A stretch of 64,000 nt of DNA, from NCBI GenBank assembly GCA_026005075.1, contig BPKJ01000005.1, positions 124,001 to 188,000 on the forward strand, written 5' to 3'. Under the pieces are notes generated by a model. It saw only the letters and a list, made by a program, of their open reading frames with translations. It was not told the origin of the DNA and did no database searches. Numbering within the stretch: the stretch's first letter is position 1; each line of letters opens with the position of its first letter. Positions 53,686 to 63,172 of this stretch are shown here, piece after piece. Source of the DNA: Lysobacteraceae bacterium. Lineage in GTDB: Bacteria; Pseudomonadota; Gammaproteobacteria; Xanthomonadales; Xanthomonadaceae. The translations under genes and the position numbers were made by a program.

Positions 53686-54633
53686 TCAGGCGGCGTTGCG
53701 CGCCTGCACCACCGCTGCAAGCCTGGCGCGGACGTAGCGCGCAAGGTCGGCAGCGCTGAACTTGGCCACGAAGGCATCCGCGCCGACACGCTCGACCATG
53801 GCGTTGTTGAAGATGCCGGAGAGCGAGGTGTGCAGCAGGACGTAGAGGTCCGCCAGACGGGCGTCGCGACGGATTTCCGTCGTCAGCGTGTAGCCGTCCA
53901 TGGCCGGCATTTCGATGTCCGAGATCACCATCGCGTAGCGCTCGCAGACGTCCTCGCCCTGCGCCGCGAGCGACTTGAGGTGGTCGAGGGCCTGGCGGCC
54001 GTCCTGGAGCAGGACCGCCTCGACGCCAAGCTCCTCCAGCACCCACTGGATCTGGGTCCGGGCGACCCTGGAATCGTCGACGACGAGAACCCGCAAGCCC
54101 ATCCCTGCGAACTCACCCGCACCGGGCAGGGTGGATTCAAGCTGCTCGGGCGAGCGCTGCCTCGCCTCGGCGAGAATCCGTTCGACGTCGAGGATCTGGA
54201 TCATCTCGCCCTGGTAGCGGGTGACCGCGGTCAGGTGGGAGGTCCCCGCGCCGTGCTCGGGTGGGGGCAGCACGTCCTCGACGGCGATGTTGACGATGCG
54301 CTCGACCGAACTCACCAGGAACCCCTGGATCGAGCGGTTGAACTCCGTGACCACGAGGTAGCGCGGCTCCTCGCGCGCCGCTTCGGGGTGGCCGATGGCC
54401 CGGCCGAGGTCGATCACCGGGACCGTGCGCCCGCGGATGTCGGCGCTGCCGAGGACCTGCGGCGGCGCATGCGGGAGCGCGAACAGGGGCGGGCGGTGCA
54501 GCACCTCCTGCACCTTGAACACGTTGACCCCGAACAGTTGGGTCCCGCCCAGCCGGAACAGGAGCAGGGCCAGGCGGTTGTGCCCGGCGAGCCGGGTGCG
54601 CTGGTCGATGCGATTGAGCAGATCCTTCGACAT
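53686..54633 (-). CDS. cheV: CheV, CheW-receiver hybrid adaptor
   Basis: CheV of 315 residues. The CheW-like domain (about 15-170) has L-F-G-V-N-V-F-K-V-Q-E-V-L and D-I-R-G-R-T-V-P-V-I-D-L. The receiver (about 182-310) has V-V-D-D-S-R-V-A-R, phospho-acceptor D in V-I-S-D-I-E-M-P, and K in F-V-A-K-F-S. CheV links receptors to CheA and tunes signalling through its receiver. It is divergent from flgA. GGAG precedes the ATG at 54633. Confidence 0.94.
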   Translation of the reverse strand: MSKDLLNRIDQRTRLAGHNRLALLLFRLGGTQLFGVNVFKVQEVLHRPPLFALPHAPPQVLGSADIRGRTVPVIDLGRAIGHPEAAREEPRYLVVTEFNRSIQGFLVSSVERIVNIAVEDVLPPPEHGAGTSHLTAVTRYQGEMIQILDVERILAEARQRSPEQLESTLPGAGEFAGMGLRVLVVDDSRVARTQIQWVLEELGVEAVLLQDGRQALDHLKSLAAQGEDVCERYAMVISDIEMPAMDGYTLTTEIRRDARLADLYVLLHTSLSGIFNNAMVERVGADAFVAKFSAADLARYVRARLAAVVQARNAA

Positions 54634-54640
54634 GGAGACT

Positions 54641-54667
54641 CCATCGGCCTGGGGTCGGGGAACTTGA
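54641..54667 (-). promoter_or_regulatory. Possible sigma-28 promoter of cheV
   Basis: On the minus strand this reads TCAA, 15 bases, GCCGATGG. Spacing is exact but the last two bases of the -10 element deviate. The element ends seven bases before the cheV ATG and overlaps its putative ribosome site, so the transcript would be nearly leaderless. Confidence 0.4.
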
Positions 54668-54675
54668 ATCGCGGT

Positions 54676-54692
54676 CCGGCACGGGTCTTGCA
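54676..54692 (+). promoter_or_regulatory. Sigma-54 promoter of flgA
   Basis: The plus strand reads CCGGCACGGGTCTTGCA, with GG and GC ten bases apart, as in the -24/-12 consensus. The predicted start lies near 54703, about 25 bases before the flgA ATG at 54728. Confidence 0.8.
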
Positions 54693-54727
54693 ACAAACCG
54701 GGCGTAGCCCGAAGCAGGAGTCCGCGC

Positions 54728-55378
54728 ATGTTCCGCTGGATCATCGCTGTCGCCATGGTAGTCCCGTTTTTCGCGCAAGGGGCGGAATCCTTCCATCCGC
54801 TCGAGGCCATCCGCCAGGCCGCCGAATCGGCAGCGGCGGCCGGACCCGACACCGACGTCGAGGCAGCGCTCGATCCGGGCCTGCGCCTGCCCGTCTGCCG
54901 CGCGCCTCTCGAGTCCGCCATGCGCGGCAGCGCGACGGCCGAGGTGGCCTGTCCGGACCCGGGGTGGAGGCTGTATGTCCCGCTGCGCGTGCAGAGGTTC
55001 GAGACGGTCTGGGTGCTGCGCCGCCCGGTCGGTGCGGGTGAGGCGATCACGCCGGACGCCGTGGCGATGGAGCGCCGCGACGTGGCGAGGTTGCCGGCCG
55101 GCGTGCTTCCCGCCAGCCGCTCGGTGGCGGGGCGGGTCGCACGCCGCGCCCTGCCTGCCGGCTCGGTCCTGCTGCAGCAGGACGCGCAGTCGCCGCGGCT
55201 GGTCCGCCGCGGCGACCCGGTGGTCCTGCTGGCGCGGCGCGGCGGCATCGAGGTTCGCGCCAGCGGCAGGGCGCTGGGGTCGGCCGGCGTGGACGAGCTG
55301 GTGAGCGTCGAGAACCAGGGCTCGCGACGGGTGGTGCAGGGGCGTTTGCTGCCCAGCGGCGAGGTGCTGGTCCAGTGA
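54728..55378 (+). CDS. flgA: FlgA, P-ring assembly chaperone
   Basis: FlgA of 216 residues. A signal peptide (about 1-21, ending F-A-Q-G-A) leads to a periplasmic protein with a SAF-type domain (about 95-160, R-P-V-G-A-G-E-A-I-T-P-D-A-V). It helps FlgI form the P ring. It is the only early flagellar gene on the plus strand and is divergent from cheV, the usual arrangement in this group. Confidence 0.93.
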   Translation: MFRWIIAVAMVVPFFAQGAESFHPLEAIRQAAESAAAAGPDTDVEAALDPGLRLPVCRAPLESAMRGSATAEVACPDPGWRLYVPLRVQRFETVWVLRRPVGAGEAITPDAVAMERRDVARLPAGVLPASRSVAGRVARRALPAGSVLLQQDAQSPRLVRRGDPVVLLARRGGIEVRASGRALGSAGVDELVSVENQGSRRVVQGRLLPSGEVLVQ

Positions 55379-55393
55379 GGCGGCGGGAGCTGG

Positions 55394-55420
55394 GCGGCCG
55401 TCGGCGCGGCGACGGACCGC
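55394..55420 (+). terminator. Hairpin between flgA and flgM
   Basis: GCGGCCGTCG at 55394-55403 pairs with CGACGG and CCGC at 55410-55420, with one bulged A, giving a stem of about 10 bp and a 6-base loop. The following sequence contains T-rich stretches (GTTAAAGTTTTCC). It could end the flgA transcript just before the flgM promoter. Confidence 0.5.
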
Positions 55421-55427
55421 TTCGGGT

Positions 55428-55454
55428 TAAAGTTTTCCGCACCGCCGCCGATAT
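55428..55454 (+). promoter_or_regulatory. Sigma-28 (FliA) promoter of flgM
   Basis: The plus strand reads TAAA, 15 bases, GCCGATAT, one base off the FliA consensus. The expected start near 55461 leaves a leader of about 24 bases with GGAGG before the flgM ATG. This gives the known feedback in which FliA drives its own anti-sigma factor. Confidence 0.85.
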
Positions 55455-55484
55455 CCGGTCGCAGACGAGTTGGAGGTTGCAGCG

Positions 55485-55787
55485 ATGAACACCAAGATCG
55501 ACGGCCTGCCTTCCCCGGCCGGGCGAGTGTCCCAGGGAGCGGCGGCAAGGCCGGCGCCTCCGCAGAAGGAGGGGCAACCGTCGAGCGCGGCGGCGGACGA
55601 CAGCGTCCGCCTCAGCGGTGGCGCGCTGGACCTGGTCGGCCTGGCACGCAGCCTGGCCGCCGAGCCCGCCTTCGACGCCGCCAAGGTTCAGGCCCTGCGC
55701 ACGGCGCTCGAGGCCGGGACCTACCGGATCGACGCGCAGGAGATCGCGCGCAGGCTGGCCCGGTTGGAGCGTGAGCTGCTCGGATGA
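55485..55787 (+). CDS. flgM: FlgM, anti-sigma-28 factor
   Basis: FlgM of 100 residues. The N-terminal half is disordered and Pro/Ala-rich. The C-terminal half carries the sigma-binding pattern D-S-V-R-L-S-G-G-A and V-Q-A-L-R-T-A-L-E-A-G-T-Y-R-I-D-A-Q-E-I-A-R-R-L. It holds FliA inactive until it is exported through the finished hook. The ATG at 55485 has GGAGG at good spacing; a TTG at 55470 is in frame but less likely. Confidence 0.92.
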   Translation: MNTKIDGLPSPAGRVSQGAAARPAPPQKEGQPSSAAADDSVRLSGGALDLVGLARSLAAEPAFDAAKVQALRTALEAGTYRIDAQEIARRLARLERELLG

Positions 55788-56134
55788 GCGAGGTCCCGGC
55801 AAGCGTCGAGGAGGCGCTCGGGCTGCTCGAGCGCGCGCTCGAGAGCGAGGCGAGGGCGCTGGCACGCAATGACGCCGAAGGCCTGCTGGAGGCCAACCGG
55901 AGCAAGCTCGCCGCGCTGGAGGTGCTGGAACGGCAGCCCCTTCCCGAGTCGGTGCACGGGCGGCTGCGCCGCCTGATGGAGCGCAACCGCGCCAATGGTG
56001 TCCTGCTGGCAAGACGCCGGCGCGAGGTGCACTGGGCGCTGCGTCACCTGGGCCGTTCGCAGCCGGCCTCCGGATACGAGCGCGACGGCAGCCTGCCCGG
56101 GACTGCGGCGCTGCGCTCCCTGGGCGTTGGCTAA
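55784..56134 (+). CDS. flgN: FlgN, chaperone for FlgK and FlgL
   Basis: FlgN-family protein of 116 residues, almost wholly helical. It has E-A-L-G-L-L-E-R-A-L-E-S-E-A-R-A-L and a C-terminal part with N-G-V-L-L-A-R-R-R-R-E-V. The start overlaps the flgM stop as ATGA. FlgN keeps the junction proteins soluble before export. The call rests on size, helical nature and the flgM-flgN pairing. Confidence 0.85.
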   Translation: MSEVPASVEEALGLLERALESEARALARNDAEGLLEANRSKLAALEVLERQPLPESVHGRLRRLMERNRANGVLLARRRREVHWALRHLGRSQPASGYERDGSLPGTAALRSLGVG

Positions 56135-56273
56135 ACCCCCCCCCAACCCCCGACTTCCATCCCGGTTGCCCGTAGCCACGCGGGGCCGCTCTTCCGCAGT
56201 CCTTTGCTGTGCTGCGCGCAGCAGGTGGCCTGCGCGTCCCCTCTTGCCCTTGCGGGTTCGGCCTTGATCTGGT

Positions 56274-56300
56274 CTAATGTGCCAACGCATTAGCACACTA
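56274..56300 (+). promoter_or_regulatory. Interleaved operator-like inverted repeats ahead of the his regulator
   Basis: Two dyads interleave. CTAATG (56274-56279) and CATTAG (56288-56293) are a perfect 6-bp pair spaced by 8 bases. TAATGTGC (56275-56282) and GCACACTA (56293-56300) pair in 7 of 8 positions with a 10-base spacer. They end five bases before the ATG of the TrpR-family gene, suggesting autoregulation together with hisG. A -35-like TTGATC lies at 56264-56269. Confidence 0.6.
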
Positions 56301-56305
56301 AAGTC

Positions 56306-56659
56306 ATGAAACGACGTGCGCTTCCCGTCGAGATCGACAAGCGGCCTGCGGTGGAGGCCTTGGTCGAGGCCCTGGCCCGGCTGCAGGACGCGGACAGCGT
56401 CCGCGCCTTCCTGCACGACCTGTGCACGCCGGCCGAGATCGAGGCCATGGCCGATCGTTGGGCGGTGATTCCGCTGCTGCTGCAGGGGCAGTCCTACCGT
56501 GACATCCACGACGCGACCGGAGTCAGCGTGACCACCATCGGACGTGTCGCACGCTGCCTTGCCGAGGGACGGGGGTACCGCGAGGCCGCGCGGCGCATGG
56601 GTTGGAACTGCGAGCGGTTGGCCGGACCGGCTACCGCCACATCGAACAAGGAAACCTGA
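56306..56659 (+). CDS. TrpR/YerC-family regulator of the histidine operon
   Basis: Protein of 117 residues with the TrpR/YerC fold. It has F-L-H-D-L-C-T-P-A-E-I-E-A-M-A-D-R-W and the helix-turn-helix S-Y-R-D-I-H-D-A-T-G-V-S-V-T-T-I-G-R-V. It ends four bases before hisG and is co-directional. In Xanthomonadales a TrpR-family protein at this place is predicted to control histidine synthesis (often called HisR). A histidine effector is inferred from context. It is unlikely to be the tryptophan repressor, since no trp gene is near. Confidence 0.85.
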   Translation: MKRRALPVEIDKRPAVEALVEALARLQDADSVRAFLHDLCTPAEIEAMADRWAVIPLLLQGQSYRDIHDATGVSVTTIGRVARCLAEGRGYREAARRMGWNCERLAGPATATSNKET

Positions 56660-56662
56660 ACC

Positions 56663-57562
56663 ATGAAACCGCGTGATCGCCTGCGCATCGCGGCGCAGAA
56701 ATCGGGGCGGCTGTCCGAGGCCGGCCGTGAGCTGCTCCAGCGTTGCGGGCTGAGCTTCCGCGAGAGTCGCGACCGGCTGTTCTGCTACGGCGAGACCGAG
56801 CCGGTCGACCTGCTGCTGGTCCGCGACGACGACATTCCGGGGCTGATCGCCGAGGGGGTCTGCGACCTCGGCATCGTCGGCCGCAACGTGCTCCTCGAGC
56901 AATCCTTGCAGCATGCCCGGCAGGGGCAGCAGGCGCCGTTCAGGGAATGGCGCCCCCTTGGCTTCGGGCGTTGCCGGCTCGCGCTGGCCGTGCCGCTCGA
57001 CTTCGACTACCGGGGCGCGCAGTCGCTGTCCGGACTGCGGGTCGCCACCAGCTACCCCAACCTGCTTGCCGACTGGCTGCAACGGCATGGCGTGGAAGCA
57101 GAGGTGGTGACGCTGTCCGGCTCGGTCGAGATCGCGCCGCGGCTGGGCAAGGCGGACCTGATCTGCGATCTGGTTTCCACCGGCGCGACGCTGGCCGCGA
57201 ACCAGCTGCGCGAGGTGGCGACCCTGCTCGAGAGCGAGGCGGTGCTGGCCGGTCCGGTCGCCGCCCTCGAGGACCGGCGCGGTGATCTTGCCGCGACCTT
57301 GCTGCGTCGCCTCGACGGCGTCCTCGAAGTGCGGGACAGCAAGCTGGTGCTGCTGCAGGTCGACCGCGCCGCGCTGGATGCGGTGATCGGCCTGCTGCCG
57401 GCCGCGAACGCGCCGACCGTCATGGCGGTGGAGGGGGCACCGGGGACGGTGGCCCTGCAGGCGCTGTGCCGGGGCGGGTTCTCGTGGCGGCAGCTCGAGG
57501 ATATCCAGCGCGCCGGCGCGCGGAGCCTGATGGTCCTCCCGGTCGAGCAGGTGCTGGCATGA
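56663..57562 (+). CDS. hisG: HisG, ATP phosphoribosyltransferase (long form)
   Basis: HisG of 299 residues. It catalyses the first step of histidine synthesis, joining ATP and PRPP. The family core includes [10 protein letters not shown] and the pyrophosphate-binding [13 protein letters not shown]. The C-terminal domain (about 225-299) is the regulatory part of the long form, which is feedback-inhibited by histidine and needs no HisZ. It starts three bases after the regulator gene. Confidence 0.96.
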   Translation: MKPRDRLRIAAQKSGRLSEAGRELLQRCGLSFRESRDRLFCYGETEPVDLLLVRDDDIPGLIAEGVCDLGIVGRNVLLEQSLQHARQGQQAPFREWRPLGFGRCRLALAVPLDFDYRGAQSLSGLRVATSYPNLLADWLQRHGVEAEVVTLSGSVEIAPRLGKADLICDLVSTGATLAANQLREVATLLESEAVLAGPVAALEDRRGDLAATLLRRLDGVLEVRDSKLVLLQVDRAALDAVIGLLPAANAPTVMAVEGAPGTVALQALCRGGFSWRQLEDIQRAGARSLMVLPVEQVLA

Positions 57563-58878
57563 GGCCGCAACCCATCCGCTGGGAGGCGCTGGACGCAGGC
57601 GCGCGGCAGCGTGTGCTGCAACGCCCGGTGCTGGCCACCGATGCCGAGGTGCGGCGTGACGTGGCACGCATCCTCGAGCAGGTTCGCGCCGACGGCGACA
57701 CCACCCTGCGTGCATTGACGCGCCGCTTCGACGGCTGCCAGCTCGCCGGGCTGGAGGTCGAGGAGGCGGCGTTCGCGGCGGCCGAGGCGGCGATCGGGGC
57801 CGAACTGGCGCATGCGATCCGCCAGGCCGCGGCCCGCATCGAGGCCTTCCACCGCGCCGGGATGCCCGCTGCGTACACGGTCGAGACGGCGCCCGGCGTG
57901 CAATGCGCGCGCATCCTGCGGCCCATCGACCGGGTCGGGCTGTACGTCCCCGCCGGCAGCGCACCGCTGCCGTCCACGGCGCTGATGCTGGGCGTTCCCG
58001 CGCGGCTGGCGGGCTGCCCGGAGGTCGTGCTGTGTTCGCCGCCCGATGCCTCCGGCCGGGTCGACCCTGCGGTGCTGTTCGTGGCCCGGCTGTGCGGCAT
58101 CGCTCGTGTGTTCAGGATCGGTGGCGCGCAGGCCATCGCGGCGATGGCCTTCGGCACCGAGTCGGTGCCCGCCTGCGACAAGCTGTTCGGCCCCGGCAAT
58201 GCTTGGGTGACGGAGGCCAAGCAGCAGGTCAGCGCCCTGCCGGGCGGCCCGGCGATCGACATGCCGGCCGGGCCCTCGGAGGTGCTGGTGATCGCCGATC
58301 GCGGTGCCGAGCCCGAGTTCGTGGCGGCCGACCTGCTCTCCCAGGCCGAGCACGGCCCGGACTCGCAGGCGGTGCTGCTGACCGATGCCCAGGAGCTGGC
58401 CGAGGCGGTGGCCGATGCCGTCGCCGCGCAGGCCGCGCGGCTGCCCCGCCAGGACGTGCTCGGGCGCTCGCTGCAGCATGTCCGGCTGCTGGTGATGCCG
58501 GACCTCGACGCGGCCTTCGAACTGGCCAACCACCATGCGCCCGAGCACCTCATCGTGCAGGTCGAGCAGCCCGAGTCCTGGCTGGACCGGGTACGGGCGG
58601 CAGGATCGGTGTTCCTCGGACCCTGGTCCCCGGAGGCATTGGGCGACTATTGCAGCGGCACCAACCACGTGCTGCCCACCTGCGGCGCGGCGCGCGCGTT
58701 CAGCGGGGTTTCCGTGCAGAGCTTCCTGCGCCAGATCACGGTGCAGACCGTGCGCCCCGAGGGGCTGCGCGCGATCGGCCCCGACGCGATGGTGCTGGCC
58801 CGTGCCGAGCGCCTCGCCGCCCACGAGCAGGCGGTGGCGCTGCGGATGGCCCGGCTGGAGGGCAGGGCATGTCCGTGA
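57559..58878 (+). CDS. hisD: HisD, histidinol dehydrogenase
   Basis: HisD of 439 residues. It oxidises histidinol to histidine in two NAD-dependent steps using zinc. Family blocks are present: [34 protein letters not shown] and N-H-H-A-P-E-H-L, which include metal and catalytic residues. The ATG at 57559 overlaps the hisG stop as ATGA. Confidence 0.96.
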   Translation: MRPQPIRWEALDAGARQRVLQRPVLATDAEVRRDVARILEQVRADGDTTLRALTRRFDGCQLAGLEVEEAAFAAAEAAIGAELAHAIRQAAARIEAFHRAGMPAAYTVETAPGVQCARILRPIDRVGLYVPAGSAPLPSTALMLGVPARLAGCPEVVLCSPPDASGRVDPAVLFVARLCGIARVFRIGGAQAIAAMAFGTESVPACDKLFGPGNAWVTEAKQQVSALPGGPAIDMPAGPSEVLVIADRGAEPEFVAADLLSQAEHGPDSQAVLLTDAQELAEAVADAVAAQAARLPRQDVLGRSLQHVRLLVMPDLDAAFELANHHAPEHLIVQVEQPESWLDRVRAAGSVFLGPWSPEALGDYCSGTNHVLPTCGAARAFSGVSVQSFLRQITVQTVRPEGLRAIGPDAMVLARAERLAAHEQAVALRMARLEGRACP

Positions 58879-59939
58879 TCGACCTGGTGCGCGAGGACCT
58901 GCGCGCGTTCGCCGGCTATGCCTCGGCCCGCAAGGAGGCCAGCGGCGGCCGGATCCTGCTCAATGCCAACGAATCGCCCTGGCCACAGGCCGGCGATACG
59001 CTCGATCTGCACCGCTATCCGGCGCCGCAGCCGGCCGAGCTGGTCGAGCGGCTGGCCGCGCTCTACGGCGTGCCGCCCGCGATGCTGCTGGTCGGCCGGG
59101 GCAGCGACGAGGCCATCGACCTGCTCACCCGCGCCCTGTGCCGGGCCGGCGAGCATGCGGTGCTGATCTCGCCACCCACCTTCGGCATGTACGAGGTCTG
59201 TGCGCGGGTACAGGGTGCTGCCGTGCAGAAGGTGCCGCTGCAGGCCGCACAGGGGTTCGCGCTGGATGTCGAGGCCGTGCTCGCCGCGGTCGGCCCGGCG
59301 ACGCGCATCGTTCACGTCTGCAGCCCGAACAACCCGACCGGCGCCGCGGTACCGCCCGAGCGCCTGCGGCAGCTGGCGCTCGGCCTTGCGGGGCGAGCGC
59401 TGATGCTGGTCGACGAGGCCTACGGCGAGTTCGCGGACGCCCCGGCCGGGATCGATCTTGCGCGCGCCTTCGATCACGTGGCGGTGCTGCGCACCTTGTC
59501 GAAGGCGCATGCCCTCGCCGGCGCGCGGATCGGCTGCCTGATCGCCGCTCCCGAGCTGATCGGCGTGCTGCGCTCGATCATGGCGCCGTACCCCCTGCCC
59601 ACGCCCAGTGTCCGCGCCGCGCTGGACGCGCTGCGGCCGGAGGCGTTGGCGCTCACCCGCAGCCGCATCGGCCTGATCCGCGAGGAGCGGCGACGGATGG
59701 CCGAAGCGCTCGCGCACATGCCCGGCGTGCTGGAGGTCCTGCCCTCCGACGCCAATTTTCTGACGGTGCGGCTTGCCGATGCGCCGGCGATCCATGCCGC
59801 CGCGCTCGCCGCCGGCATCGTGCTGAGGGTGCCGGCGCAGGGCTCGGGCTTGGATGGCTGCCTGCGGATCAGCATCGGCACCCCGACCGAGAACGATGCC
59901 GTGCTCGAGCTGCTGCGCGGCCGGAGGCAGGCGGCATGA
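58869..59939 (+). CDS. hisC: HisC, histidinol-phosphate aminotransferase
   Basis: HisC of 356 residues, a PLP-dependent class I/II aminotransferase. It has N-A-N-E-S-P-W near the start, C-S-P-N-N-P-T-G and the PLP lysine in [16 protein letters not shown]. It converts imidazole-acetol phosphate to histidinol phosphate with glutamate. The start overlaps the hisD end by ten bases. Confidence 0.95.
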   Translation: MSVIDLVREDLRAFAGYASARKEASGGRILLNANESPWPQAGDTLDLHRYPAPQPAELVERLAALYGVPPAMLLVGRGSDEAIDLLTRALCRAGEHAVLISPPTFGMYEVCARVQGAAVQKVPLQAAQGFALDVEAVLAAVGPATRIVHVCSPNNPTGAAVPPERLRQLALGLAGRALMLVDEAYGEFADAPAGIDLARAFDHVAVLRTLSKAHALAGARIGCLIAAPELIGVLRSIMAPYPLPTPSVRAALDALRPEALALTRSRIGLIREERRRMAEALAHMPGVLEVLPSDANFLTVRLADAPAIHAAALAAGIVLRVPAQGSGLDGCLRISIGTPTENDAVLELLRGRRQAA

Positions 59940-61033
59940 GGAGGATCGCTTTCGTCGACCGCGACGGCACCCTGATCGCCGAGCCGCCGGATTTCCAGAT
60001 CGACGCCTTCGAGAAGCTGCGCTTCGTGCCCGGCATGCTGCCCGGTCTGCTCGCCCTGCAGCAGGCCGGCTTCGAGCTGGTGATGGTCAGCAACCAGGAC
60101 GGACTGGGCACGCCCGCCTTCCCGCAAGAGGCGTTTCTCGGCCCGCACCGGCTGCTGATGCAGCTTCTGGAGTCCCAGGGTGTGCGCTTTCGCGAGGTGC
60201 TGATCGACCCCTCGCTGCCCGCGGAGAACTCGCCCAACCGCAAGCCGGGCGTGGGGATGCTCAGGCATTACCTCGCCGACCCGACGGTTGACCTGCGCCG
60301 CTCGGTGGTGATCGGGGATCGCGAGAGCGACCTCGAGCTGGCCCACAACCTCGGCGCCCGCGGCTACCGGCTGGGCGAGGGTGGCTGGGACTGGCCGGGG
60401 CTGGTGCGCGATCTGCTGGAGGGGCCGCGGCACGCGCGGGTGGAGCGGTTCACCCGGGAGACGCGGATCCGGGTCGAGCTCGACCTCGACCGGCCGGCCG
60501 CGCCCGAGGTGCGGACCGGGATCGGCTTCTTCGACCACATGCTGGAGCAGATCGGCAAGCACGGTGGCATCGGCCTCGTGCTGCACTGCGAGGGCGACCT
60601 CGAGGTCGACGAGCATCACACCGTCGAGGACTGTGCGCTGGCCCTTGGCCAGGCCCTGCGCGATGCGCTTGGCGACAAGCGCGGTATCGGCCGTTACGGC
60701 ACGGGCTGCGAGGGGAAGGTGCCGGGCTCGGTGGACCTCGTCCTGCCCATGGACGAGACCTTGGCGCGGGCGGTGCTGGACTGCTCGGGGCGGCCCATGC
60801 TGGTGTTCGACGGGCGCTTTGCGCGGGAGCGGGTAGGCGGGCTGCCCACCGAGATGGTCCCGCACTTCTTCCGCTCGCTGTGCGATGCGGCTGGCCTCAA
60901 CCTGCACCTGCAGGTGCGTGGGGAGAACGCCCACCACATGGTCGAGGCCTGCTTCAAGGCCTTTGCCCGCGCCCTGCGCGAGGCGGTTGCGCGTTCGGGC
61001 TCGGAGCTGCCCTCGACCAAGGGGGTCCTGTGA
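59936..61033 (+). CDS. hisB: HisB, bifunctional histidinol-phosphatase and imidazoleglycerol-phosphate dehydratase
   Basis: HisB of 365 residues, fusing two enzymes. The N-terminal HAD phosphatase (about 1-165) has F-V-D-R-D-G-T-L with catalytic D8 and D10, and the S-N-Q-D-G-L-G motif. The C-terminal dehydratase (about 170-365) has [17 protein letters not shown] and N-A-H-H-M-V-E-A. The fusion is typical of enterobacteria and xanthomonads. The start overlaps hisC (ATGA). Confidence 0.96.
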   Translation: MRRIAFVDRDGTLIAEPPDFQIDAFEKLRFVPGMLPGLLALQQAGFELVMVSNQDGLGTPAFPQEAFLGPHRLLMQLLESQGVRFREVLIDPSLPAENSPNRKPGVGMLRHYLADPTVDLRRSVVIGDRESDLELAHNLGARGYRLGEGGWDWPGLVRDLLEGPRHARVERFTRETRIRVELDLDRPAAPEVRTGIGFFDHMLEQIGKHGGIGLVLHCEGDLEVDEHHTVEDCALALGQALRDALGDKRGIGRYGTGCEGKVPGSVDLVLPMDETLARAVLDCSGRPMLVFDGRFARERVGGLPTEMVPHFFRSLCDAAGLNLHLQVRGENAHHMVEACFKAFARALREAVARSGSELPSTKGVL

Positions 61034-61620
61034 GCCGCGTGGTGCTGATCGACTCGGGCGGGGCCAACATCGGCTCGGTGCGTTACGCGCTGCAACGGCT
61101 CGGGGTGGATGCGCCGCTGACCCGTGACCCCGCGCTTATTCGTGCGGCCGAGCGGGTCATCCTGCCCGGCGTGGGCGCGGCCGGCCCGGCCATGCAAAGG
61201 CTGCACGAGGCCGGCCTGGTCGAGGTGCTGCGCAGGCTGACCCAACCGGTGCTGGGCGTGTGCCTGGGCATGCAGATCCTGTTCGAGCACAGCGAGGAGG
61301 GCGACGTCGAGGGGCTCGGTCTGCTGCGCGGGCGGGTGGTGCGGATGCGCCCGGGGCCCGGCGTGCGCATCCCGCACATGGGCTGGAACCGCCTCCTGCA
61401 CGACGGCCGCGACCCGCTGCTTGCAGGCATCCCTCCCGGCGCGCAGGCCTATTTCGTCCACGGCTACGCGGTGCCCGGGTCGCCGGATGCGGTGGCCCTG
61501 TGCGAACACGGCGGCCGCTTCGTCGCGGTGGCACGGCGCGGCAGCGTGAGCGGCGCGCAGTTCCACCCCGAGCGCTCGGGCACGGTCGGTGCCCGCCTGC
61601 TGGAGAACTTTTTGCGATGA
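61030..61620 (+). CDS. hisH: HisH, glutaminase subunit of imidazole glycerol phosphate synthase
   Basis: HisH of 196 residues, a class I glutamine amidotransferase. The nucleophile Cys is in G-V-C-L-G-M-Q, with the His and Glu in F-H-P-E-R-S-G-T. It supplies ammonia to HisF. The start is a GTG at 61030 that overlaps the hisB stop (GTGA). Confidence 0.95.
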   Translation: MSRVVLIDSGGANIGSVRYALQRLGVDAPLTRDPALIRAAERVILPGVGAAGPAMQRLHEAGLVEVLRRLTQPVLGVCLGMQILFEHSEEGDVEGLGLLRGRVVRMRPGPGVRIPHMGWNRLLHDGRDPLLAGIPPGAQAYFVHGYAVPGSPDAVALCEHGGRFVAVARRGSVSGAQFHPERSGTVGARLLENFLR

Positions 61621-62402
61621 GCCTTTGCCTCTATCCCGCCATCGACGTGCGCAACGGGCGCGTCGTCCGCCTGCGCCAGGGCGACTTCGCCCGCGAGACC
61701 CGCTACGAGCTCGACCCCTTGCGCCTTGCCACGGACTTCGCGGCCGCGGGGGCGCAATGGATGCATCTGGTGGATCTCGATGCCGCGCGCGCGGGCGGCT
61801 ACACGCTGGCCCCGCTGCTCGGGGCGCTCGCGGCCACCGGATTGAAGGTCCAGACCGGCGGCGGCGTGCGCCGCGAGGCCGACGTCGAGGCCCTGCTCGA
61901 GGCCGGCGCGGCGCGGGTCGTGGTCGGCTCGCTGGCGGTGCGCGAGCCGGAGCGCGTGGCCCGGTGGCTGGAGCGCTACGGCGCCGAGCGGATCACCCTT
62001 GCGCTGGATGCGCGGCGCGTGGCCTCGGCGTGGACCCTTCCCGTGCACGGCTGGACCGAGGGCAGCGGGGTGGACCTCGAGGCCCTGATCGGTTTCTACC
62101 GGGACACGCCGCTGCGCCACGTGCTGTCCACCGACATCGACCGCGATGGCATGCTCGCCGGACCCAACCTGGACTTGTATGCCCGCCTTCGCGCGCTGGC
62201 CCCGCACTGGGAGGTGCAGGCCTCCGGCGGCGTGCGCGACGCCGGCGACCTGCGCGCGCTGGAGGAGATCGGGGTGGCGGGCGCGGTGCTCGGTCGCACC
62301 CTGCTCGAGGGCCGGGTCGAGCTCGCCGCGCTGGTCCGGGCGTTCGCGACACCGCGCGCGCGGTCTGCCCGGGCTGATGCACCGTGGAGGCTGCCATGCT
62401 GA
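61617..62402 (+). CDS. hisA: HisA, ProFAR isomerase
   Basis: HisA of 261 residues, a TIM barrel. It opens the ring of ProFAR to PRFAR. Catalytic D in [12 protein letters not shown] and the phosphate loops G-G-G-V-R and S-G-G-V-R-D are present, as is D-I-D-R-D-G-M. A C-terminal extension of about 15 residues ([10 protein letters not shown]) overlaps the hisF start. The ATG overlaps the hisH stop. Confidence 0.95.
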   Translation: MSLCLYPAIDVRNGRVVRLRQGDFARETRYELDPLRLATDFAAAGAQWMHLVDLDAARAGGYTLAPLLGALAATGLKVQTGGGVRREADVEALLEAGAARVVVGSLAVREPERVARWLERYGAERITLALDARRVASAWTLPVHGWTEGSGVDLEALIGFYRDTPLRHVLSTDIDRDGMLAGPNLDLYARLRALAPHWEVQASGGVRDAGDLRALEEIGVAGAVLGRTLLEGRVELAALVRAFATPRARSARADAPWRLPC

Positions 62403-63172
62403 GCCGGCGCATCATTCCCTGCCTCGACGTGCGCGAGGGCAGGGTGGTCAAGGGCGTGCGCTTCCGCGACCACGTCGACATGGGCGCGATCGAGGATCTG
62501 GCCCTGCGCTACCGCGACGAGGGTGCCGACGAGCTGGTGTTCTACGACATCGCCGCCAGTCCGCAAGGTCGCGAGGTGGACCTTGGCTGGGTCGAGCGTG
62601 TGGCGCGGCTGATCGACATTCCCTTCTGTGTCGCCGGGGGGATCCGCTCGGTGGCTTCGGCACGGCGGGTGCTGCACGCGGGGGCCGACAAGGTCTCGGT
62701 CAACTCGCCCGCGCTGGAGCGGCCGGAGCTGGTCGACGAGCTTGCCGCGGCGTTCGGAGTCCAGTGCGTGGTCGTGGGCATCGACAGCCTGCGCGATGCG
62801 GACGGGGAATGGCGGGTGCGCCAGTACACCGGGTTGCCCGAGCGGACCCGCGCCCTGCCGCGCCGCACCCTCGACTGGGTGGTCGAGGTCCAGCGCCGCG
62901 GGGCGGGCGAGATCGTGCTCAACTGCATGGGTGCGGACGGCGTCCGTGCCGGCTATGACATCGAGCAGCTGCGTGCGGTGCGCGCGGTCTGCCAGGTTCC
63001 GCTGATCGCTTCCGGAGGCGCCGGCGCGGTCGCGCACTTCGCCGAGGTGTTCGAGGACGCCGACGTCGATGGTGCGCTGGCAGCGAGCGTCTTCCACAGC
63101 GGGAAGATCCGTATTCCCGCGCTCAAGCAGGAACTCGCCAGGCAGGGTATCGAGGTGCGCCATGCAGCATGA
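62396..63172 (+). CDS. hisF: HisF, cyclase subunit of imidazole glycerol phosphate synthase
   Basis: HisF of 258 residues, a TIM barrel that forms imidazole glycerol phosphate and AICAR with ammonia from HisH. It starts R-R-I-I-P-C-L-D-V with the catalytic Asp, and has V-A-G-G-I-R-S and A-S-G-G-A-G. The ATG at 62396 has GGAGG five bases upstream; an in-frame GTG at 62384 lies further back. It overlaps hisA by seven bases. Confidence 0.96.
   Translation: MLSRRIIPCLDVREGRVVKGVRFRDHVDMGAIEDLALRYRDEGADELVFYDIAASPQGREVDLGWVERVARLIDIPFCVAGGIRSVASARRVLHAGADKVSVNSPALERPELVDELAAAFGVQCVVVGIDSLRDADGEWRVRQYTGLPERTRALPRRTLDWVVEVQRRGAGEIVLNCMGADGVRAGYDIEQLRAVRAVCQVPLIASGGAGAVAHFAEVFEDADVDGALAASVFHSGKIRIPALKQELARQGIEVRHAA

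Noticed and set aside
56306-56659. TrpR-family gene as the tryptophan repressor
   Set aside because: It is adjacent to and co-directional with hisG, and no trp gene or typical trp operator is seen.
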